Under the pieces are notes generated by a model, which did not search any database, was not told where the DNA came from, and saw nothing but the letters and a program-made list of their open reading frames with translations. From Massospora cicadina (taxonomy: Eukaryota; Entomophthoromycota; Entomophthoromycetes; Entomophthorales; Entomophthoraceae): 64,000 nucleotides of DNA. Positions 57,550-64,000 of the stretch are shown in pieces (position 1 is the stretch's first letter; the number at the start of each line of letters is the position of its first letter). Location of the stretch: NCBI GenBank assembly GCA_022478985.1, contig JAKSZP010009571.1, forward strand, positions 1 to 64,000, read 5' to 3'. The position numbers and the translations under genes are program-made.

Positions 57550-58032
57550 ACATGAAAGTTCCTCCAGAAAGTTAGTGTGCAAACTTTCTGGTTTTATGAT
57601 GTGCTGAAGTACTTAGTAAATATCACTAAAGGATCAAGCTTCCTTTCACTAGAAACATTACAACGCATTCCATGTGTCCTAGTTGTCCCCATTTAAAGAT
57701 TCCATAAACCGTCGCCTGAACCTATCATGGTGGATAAATCTCAAGAGGCAGAGGTAGAGACCATTCTAGCTTCCCAGAAGTTGCGCCTCTCCATCTAGTA
57801 TCTGATAGCTTTGAAGGAGAATCCATCTTATGAGCACAGTGGATGAATTCTTAAAGACTTTATCAACTGAAAAGAGATTGTCAAAGTGGTCTACCAAGTT
57901 AATCCTGATTCTCCCAGGCACTCCAAAAGCATATTTGACATTCTCGCCATCAAATTACCCAAGAAACACAAAAACTACGCTCTGGTTCAAATCTGATGGC
58001 GGGATTTACCCTTTCCTTAAAAGAAAGGGTAA
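57550..58032 (+). pseudogene. Family E pol C-terminus with chromodomain remnant (E2)
   Basis: Remnants of HWKHYNAFHVS (about 57650), the chromodomain start EAEVETILASQKLRLSI (about 57747-57800) and the linker AIKLPKKHKNYALVQ (about 57944-57990). They are followed by a polypurine tract AAAAGAAAGGGTAA directly before the LTR. The 5' part of the element is missing. Confidence 0.78.
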
Positions 58033-59970
58033 TGCAAGTCCTGAGGGTCAACCTTCCACCCATAAAGAGCCCTCCATTTAATTATAAAAAACTGGAGCCT
58101 AAGCCTTTTTCCTTCCACCTGTGCAAAAGGATGACATCTCTCATATAGTAGATGAGCGCTGGGTTACAGCATTTTTCTTTCAGAGATATCGCCTACCTCA
58201 CCTCTCTCCAAATCTCTAATCTTTTAGTTTAAGAGTATAAAATATGCAAAGAAGTCACTTAGTGAAGAACATATCTCCAAGAGCCTTACCATCCGGCAGT
58301 CAATAACTATAACCATCCCTCCAACGAAACAAAAAAGGGTAAGCCTATTGAAAATAGCCCAAAATTGGGTATATCAGACCCTTCAAATTATGATACACAT
58401 GTTTTGTTGCCCAAATGAACTCATATTAAATTCATTAACACAAAAACCTTAGTAGTAATTATCAAGAATCAAATGATAATACTATCAAATCCAGTAAATC
58501 TGAGGATCCCTCAGATAGCACCTGAGTTCAGATTTGCATGGCCACATCTGTAGGAATTCTGGTTAGCTGGGTTGCTCGATTGGTGCATCCTAGAACTTCC
58601 ACAATATGGCAGATGTGGTATGCTTAGTACGTTGCACAGGATAAGAAATATGAAGCCAAAGTTTTCTCTAAGTTCAACATCCTGGACCCTCGTTAAGGAG
58701 AAGAATGAGGTTAATTATATAAACTTTAAATTTAATTAGGATATCAAGAGATTATGTAATATTTTATTTAATAAGAATCTTGGGTTTTATACCACTTTGA
58801 AATAGAGAAAACGCCATAGCTATTGATTATCAATCTATAATTGGTCACAAGATTAGTTATGCATAAAAGGAAGGGAATATACTAGAAAATTGGAGGAAGG
58901 ACATAGAGGGATGGTCAGGCTTTACAATTTTTCCTCCTTTGCAATACTTTGGTGAAAATGTTAAATTTGGGGTTCAGGGATGCATTCCAACAACAGTTAA
59001 TAAAGAATAGTATTTAAATTGTGAAAGCTGAGATTCAGAGATGTGATTTGGACATTAAACGCTAATTTTTGGTAGTTAAATCTCGAACTAAATCAGAGTA
59101 ATCTCGTGGCATTCATCAATCAGATCACCACGGATAAACTAAACAGTTGGTAGCGTGTTTGGAGCCAATCAGAGTATTGAATAAGCTTGGCACTTCGTTG
59201 TGACTTTCATAGTTCCAAAAAATCAGTTGAAGGTAAGATAATTCCTCTTAAATTATTACAGATAAATCTAAATGGTTGGCAGCTTGCTCTTAGCCAATTA
59301 GAGAGTTGAAAAAGATTGCATTTTGTCTTGGCTTATGAAGATCCAGCCAATAAGGAGGGATAAAAATGTTTGCACTGGTTTGAACCCCCATGAAGCCTAT
59401 AAGAGGGGTTCTAAAAATGCAAGTTATTTTCCTATACTAATATTAGTATAGATAATATATAAATTGTATAGTATAAAATAATAAATATTAAGGTTGCCCC
59501 TAGGGTAGTTGTGGGAGGGGAATCTGTTGGTAAAGTAAATTCCTTAACATTATTTACCAAAGAGCAGATATTGGAATGTATAGAAACATCACCCACGAAT
59601 CTGATGGGTTTAGTGACGTTGGTTTCCTGATCCAACCAAGCCCCTGAAACTATTTATAAGAGCTTGTTTGGATCCATGAAATTAGTTTACTACTATCATG
59701 CCTATGTCTATCAACACGTTGTCCTTATATTCCGCCCTCCAGGTATATAAGGCGGCAGTTATTGATAAGGTTATTTGAAATACATTCTCTTGTGGAAATC
59801 TCTATAGCAAGACCCTTCCAATATATTTTATTACACTTGTTCTCCATAGACAACGCTTCCCCATTACTAGTTTACTGTTTAAAGAAACGCCTGGGCGATG
59901 AACGCCCTCATGTTAACCACATTTATAAGGTCATGCTGCGGATGATAATCTCATTTAATTTATGTAAGCA
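58033..59970 (+). repeat. Family E 3' LTR (E2), about 1.9 kb
   Basis: It begins TGCAAGTCCTGAGG. The + strand encodes VQKDDISHIVDERWVTA (about 58113-58165). A TATATAAGGC box (59744-59753) and the terminal block match E1. It also contains a palindrome-rich AT stretch (TATACTAATATTAGTATA, about 59434). The end at CA 59970 is approximate. Confidence 0.68.
59744..59753 (+). promoter_or_regulatory. TATA box of family E LTR
   Basis: TATATAAGGC, identical to the box in E1 at 27338-27347 and in a conserved context (GGCRGCAG follows in both). Confidence 0.6.
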
Positions 59971-61851
59971 TTTTTAAGTTTACTGCACAGGTCATTTGAA
60001 TGATTTTAATAGAAAAGGATTTTTTAGTTGCATGAAGACACAAACCAGTATAGTCTTCTTTATAATTGATTTCAACATCACTAAGGTGTCTTCTTACAAG
60101 AAAAAGATATACACCTCACTCTGAAGAATTGAGAACTAGATAAATATAACTAATCCTAAACACTACAAAAATATACCAATATTTGAGTGTCTGAATATGT
60201 CTTTATTATATAAAACAAAAAAGGGTTTATATACAGGAGTTATCAAAAGTTTGGTTATCAACTCACGGAGTGTACCTCAATTTAAAATAGGAGAAATAAA
60301 CTGCCAATTAACTTTTTCCAAAAAGAAATCATATCTCGATGAACAACTCTTCTGTTATCCATCTTCATCTGATCAGCATTCATCACAGGCCAGATTATGA
60401 TCCTTATAGGATGACTTTAAAAATAATGCGTTCTAACGCCTTTAATCACTCTCAGAAATTAGCCTTGACAAGCTAGCGGCCATGCCTAGTTAATGAAACA
60501 TTTTACCAATTAACAGAAGGCCTCACTGATTAAGCAATTTACTAGCTACTTTCAAGACAATCATTGCAACGCTTTGGCAGCTTTTACTAAACACCTAATT
60601 TATTGGAGCATCAGTCAGATCAATTCACATGTAAAATTGGTTAATGACTTAATATCTAAATGAAACATTTTTCATATTCTCATATATTAGCAAAGGTGAC
60701 CAATTAAACATTATTTGGTTTCAATATTGGAATCAGATCCTGACATTAAAACTATCTAAATCTAAATAGGCAGATAAAGTCATTTATTAATTACTAAATT
60801 AAACTAAAATTGACCAATTTCATATTTAAGTCAAAGCCGGTTCTTATAGCCTTCAAATACAAAACATATTTACTGGCTTGCAATTTTATACATCATGACT
60901 TGTTCGCTCACCTCTTAACACTTATAAGGCTACTTAAAAAGCTCTTCAGAGATATATGTCATTACCTCTTAATTTGTTTGAACTTGTCGTATGGTACAAA
61001 GCAATCTCGTGCCACCATTCAGGAGGACTCATATACTAACATAGTCATGAACTAATATTCTGGAACTTTAAACAAAACTTTCCCTTTTACATTCACTGTC
61101 AAGTGTATCTAAAACTCCCTTATTCCCAGCGTGGTGGTGCGTGGTGCACAGCCACACTGCCAGGGAACTAATCGTCAATATCAGGGTGAGCAAAGACCCA
61201 CAGAAGGTGCTGTAGCTAAAGTAACACAAGGCAAGGGTTTACAACATGGTAAATATTAATAGATAACAAACACACAACAAGACTTGGGTGGACCCCAAAG
61301 GGGAGTCCATATCCAAGCGGAAATCTGGGCTGGAGTGCTGAGGTGCCTTGGTCTGGAGGGGACCAGGGCGTCCCAGCGGTGCATCAGATTCAGTAGTTGA
61401 TTTTGTGCAAATAAAACGGCTAACGTTGTTTAAGACCTCCCCAAAGAGGTCCACGCACAGGTTTGCTAAGTTAACATAAATAAGTAAACTAATGGATTAA
61501 TATTGTTAAGGAAGATGACCAATGAGGAAAGTTGGTCTTGAGAACCATACTTTAGCAAAGGGAGGCGAGTCACCAATTGGGAAAATAGTTCCAATCCTAA
61601 ACGAACCAATTGCACACTCCACCATTGGCCAGGGCACTTTAGCTTGAGATCAAATGAACTCAAGTGATTGATAATAAGCTGAGATGTTATAATTTGAAAA
61701 TGGTAAAAATTGAATGGGTTCTAAACCACCGTTCTCCAAGCAATTAAACCAAACTGTCATTGTTAAGAAGGTAACTCGTCCGTTTTAACGCCACTGTTGT
61801 AACACATGGTTGGGCACCACGTACTTCCCGTGAACCAACCTGGGCACATAT
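59971..61851. other. No recognisable gene; AT-rich, then a GC-richer patch
   Basis: 59971 to about 61110 is AT-rich without features. About 61120-61480 is richer in GC and has short self-complementary pieces (CGTGGTGGTGCGTGGTGCAC; CCTTGGTCTGGAGGGGACCAGG). About 61795-61850 reads TGTAACACATGG...GTGAACCAACC and may be an LTR fragment. None could be classified. Confidence 0.4.
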
Positions 61852-62067
61852 TGTAACGTCCAAAAATCCCAGTTTACAACTGCCATATTAAAATGATTCT
61901 TTGCGCCCTAACAGCACCAAAGCAGCCTAACTTCAAGTAGGGAGAGGTTCAGGGCATCAACAGCACCAAACAATTCTACTATGAGTTAGGCTGCTTTGGT
62001 GCTGTTGGTGCGCCAAAGAATCAAGTATTATACAATGGTCGGAAACTGGGGTTTTCTGGCTGTTACA
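61852..62067 (+). repeat. Head-to-head D LTR ends (inverted repeat)
   Basis: TGTAACGTCC at the left and GCTGTTACA at the right, with matching reverse-complement arms (for example CAGCACCAAAGCAGCCTAACT / AGTTAGGCTGCTTTGGTGCTG). The left arm extends to about CTACTATGAGTT in D LTR terms. A normal D 5' LTR would be about 576 bp. Confidence 0.78.
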
Positions 62068-62068
62068 T

Positions 62069-62079
62069 AATTCTGAAGT
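62069..62079 (+). promoter_or_regulatory. Putative self-priming primer-binding site of element D2
   Basis: AATTCTGAAGT, one base beyond the LTR end, pairs with ACTTTAGAATT at 62877-62887 in the 3' LTR: ten Watson-Crick pairs and one G-U. Confidence 0.62.
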
Positions 62080-62642
62080 CAAATGTGCGCTGCACGCCTC
62101 CAATACCAAGTTTGGCCAACCTCAGTGGTCACTTGGTCTCAGTTGTTGAGTAACCAGCACCGGTGGGAGCTGGTGACTGATGGCCAACCCTGGACCCAAA
62201 GTGACCGCTGGCTGAAAATCCTGGTGGGGCCTCCCGCTCACCAAGGAATCAGTTGGAACCAATGGGACCCGTACCAGCAGGGCTCCCTCGCCAAAGGATG
62301 GTCTGCCCAGAAAGGGATAGCTGTCCAGCCATGCTGAACTGTGCGCCCCTCTCAAACTTCTGTTGAAGAAAGTGCCTTCCTGATTGGATGGGAAGACCAT
62401 TGCTAACAGGAGCCTGGGAGGGGGCCGCATCACAGCCACATGCTGAGCGTGCATCCTTGTACCAGGTGGGCTGATTCTGACAGCCCAGTCCCAATTTACC
62501 CTTGCCATTTGTCTTTTCCCCTTGAGGGGCCCAGAGTTTCTCTGGGCTAATTTTCCTGGGGTCAAGGCAACTCGCCCCAGGAAGCCCTCGTCATGGCAGC
62601 TTTCCGCTGTGGAGCCCCTCTTTGGGGAGGGGCCCTTTTCTA

Positions 62643-62655
62643 GGGGGGGGGGTAA
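62643..62655 (+). promoter_or_regulatory. Polypurine tract of element D2
   Basis: Ten consecutive G followed by TAA directly precede the 3' LTR start TGTAACAATC. Confidence 0.75.
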
Positions 62656-63231
62656 TGTAACAATCAAGTTCGTCTTGATGGTTGCATTTTGGCTAAAATT
62701 TGGATTTTCTGAATCTGAGTCAAATTCTTTTAAAAAGGCTTTTGTATCATTAGTTTTGGGCGCTCGGTTTTGCCTCACCCAAATTGTAGATTAGACTCAT
62801 ATGAGCCTAATCAATGATTTGGGTGAGGCCCCCAAAGGGCAGCCTTTATAAGGTGCGCCTGCCAATTCTGAAGCTCACTTTAGAATTCTACCCCTAGATT
62901 TCCCTTTTTGTAGAGCATTGTCAGTTGATCCCCAGATGAGCCCTGGTCAAAGGGCCTTTTTTATATCCAGAGTAAAAATAAAGGTTGTTTTGGGATTAGC
63001 ATACCTTGCTTACCTGTTGGTCTTTTTGGGTATCAGGTTTAGAGGAGCTTTTGTGTGGTTGGGTTGGACCAACCACTTTGGACTTTGCATAACCAACTAA
63101 TAGGAATGTTTGGAGCTGTCAGTGTCCTAAATTTATCCCTACTCGAAGTTAGGCTGCTTTGGTGTTTGGTGGTGCACCAAAGAATAATTTGTTATATGGC
63201 AGTCAGAAACTGGGATTTTCTTACTGTTACA
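62656..63231 (+). repeat. Element D2 3' LTR (576 bp)
   Basis: TGTAACAATC...TACTGTTACA. It contains TTTATAAGG (62845-62853), the predicted RNA start/self-primer (62877-62887), a GATTAGACTCAT-ATGAGCCTAATC palindrome (62789-62812) and the TGGTTGG/CCAACCA hairpin (about 63056-63076). Confidence 0.85.
62845..62853 (+). promoter_or_regulatory. TATA box of element D LTR
   Basis: TTTATAAGG about 31 bp upstream of the self-primer. The equivalent box is present in the D1 5' LTR and deleted from the D1 3' LTR. Confidence 0.6.
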
Positions 63232-64000
63232 CATCTGGCTGCACTCAGCGTTGGTCCAAGGTGTGCCTTAAGTCAGGGAGGTCCTGTAACTTGACCTTTT
63301 TGACTCTTGACGCCCAGCCTTGTCTTGGCAGTTGGTTCCCTCATTAAAGTCATATAAACATGACATTCACACTGTAGGCATGACCCAAACTTTGAAGGCT
63401 CTTTTCTTCAATATTGCTTTAAAAATGCACAGATTATTTATTCTCTTTATGGCTTGATAATCCTACAAAGACTATTTGAATTTAAATGCCAACTATCCTT
63501 TGCTTATTTCTTAGGTTAGGAGCCATGTTGTTCACTAGGTTAGTTTTTGCTCCACATTGTTGACCATATCAATCCTCCCATCACATGCAGAGGACTTAGC
63601 GGTGACTGGTTCTGGTCTTGGCAAGATTCTGCGCTCAATAGATCTCATAATCTCATTCACTACAATTGTAGTTTATCCCTCCCCCAAGAGGCGTCATAGG
63701 TGGCTTGAATCCCAATAAGTAATCTACAATAAAAAATGAATAAAAAGATTAATTTTATTTTCTAATATTTATATTTAATAAACTCTTTGCTCCCCTCCTT
63801 TTTACATAATTTTTTCTATTTATTATATATATAATATGTTTTAAGGTCCAAGTTTTCTAAAAATTACTCTAAACTCTATAATCACTTAATCAATAATTAC
63901 ATTTTTCATTGCAAAAGCGTATAATGCCAATATCAAGATTAGTTCATATGGTCCAATCCAGAATTCTTCCCTTTCATTTGGTGATCAATTCCACCTGTGT
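63232..64000. other. Unclassified sequence at the right edge
   Basis: No gene, element end or RNA recognised. The sequence becomes AT-rich from about 63720. Confidence 0.45.

Larger units (their letters stand above)
61852..63231 (+). mobile_element. Element D2: short non-autonomous LTR element with rearranged left end
   Basis: The left end is 61852-62067, a fold-back of two D LTR ends. The internal region is 62068-62655 and the intact 3' LTR is 62656-63231. The candidate TSD is CATAT (61847-61851) / CATCT (63232-63236). The internal region matches D1 (reverse orientation) but has one instead of two copies of the 148-bp unit. There is no gag or pol. Confidence 0.78.

Noticed and set aside
62122..62778. 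218-codon minus-strand frame in element D2
   Set aside because: It runs through non-coding internal DNA, the polypurine tract and part of the LTR in antisense, and the equivalent frame is broken in D1. Best explained by GC-rich composition.
1..64000. CRISPR arrays, bacterial operons, rRNA genes
   Set aside because: No regularly spaced short repeats, no ribosome-binding-site-led gene strings and no rRNA-like sequence were seen. The spliced gene and the retrotransposons indicate a eukaryote.

Overview
The window looks like repeat-rich, AT-rich eukaryotic DNA, most probably fungal. One cellular gene is recognisable: a spliced uroporphyrinogen decarboxylase (UROD, haem synthesis) at about 3.2-4.4 kb on the + strand. 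Its sequence is closest to fungal/eukaryotic UROD. The rest is mostly retrotransposons: chromodomain Ty3/gypsy elements, a short non-autonomous LTR element, and one LINE with an AP endonuclease, an RT and a C-terminal zinc knuckle. That mix is typical of fungi with expanded genomes. Assignment to a particular group, such as an early-diverging entomophthoralean lineage or a rust, would be a guess.

Layout: 1-1496, 5' end of a minus-strand family A chromovirus (LTR plus a leader fragment cut by the window edge). 1.5-2.3 kb, small repeats including two Helitron-end-like motifs. 3.2-4.4 kb, UROD. 4.4-7.45 kb, no recognisable gene. 7454-23866, a four-level nest resolved by target-site duplications (TSDs): family B chromovirus (10501-16486, TSD GAGGG) inside family A (7743-20948, TSD ATAGT), inside short element D (7583-22570, TSD AGCAA/AGTAA), inside an older A-like solo LTR (TSD GTGTG/ATGTG). 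25.1-27.6 kb, an LTR of family E. 27557-33621, family F Ty3-like element (+ strand). 33.6-44 kb, decayed + strand chromovirus bodies separated by G LTRs. 44-49.1 kb, a decayed minus-strand chromovirus (H). 50179-55404, a minus-strand LINE with a 20-bp TSD. 56.5-60 kb, a second H terminus and the 3' end of an E element. 61852-63231, a second D element with a rearranged left end.

Three points deserve most attention. (1) Families A, B and D each carry, about 26-31 bp downstream of a TATA-like box in the LTR, a 10-11 nt sequence complementary to the base positions directly beside the LTR where the primer-binding site should be. This is the signature of Tf1-type self-priming, and its presence in D suggests D is copied by A/B-like machinery. 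(2) In A and B the gag frame opens inside the 5' LTR, encodes hydrophobic, membrane-like segments, and runs across the primer-binding site. In A and its relatives the pol frame also appears to run past the chromodomain into the 3' LTR, where a peptide resembling GDLxHIVDERWVTA is kept in about nine copies with synonymous third-base changes. (3) Two tiny insertions share the core T(n)AGTACTA and are flanked by 17-18 bp TSDs; they look like extremely 5'-truncated retroposon insertions.

Most coding frames are broken. In the younger elements many breaks fall in homopolymers, so some may be assembly errors. No tRNA, rRNA, CRISPR array or prokaryotic operon was seen.
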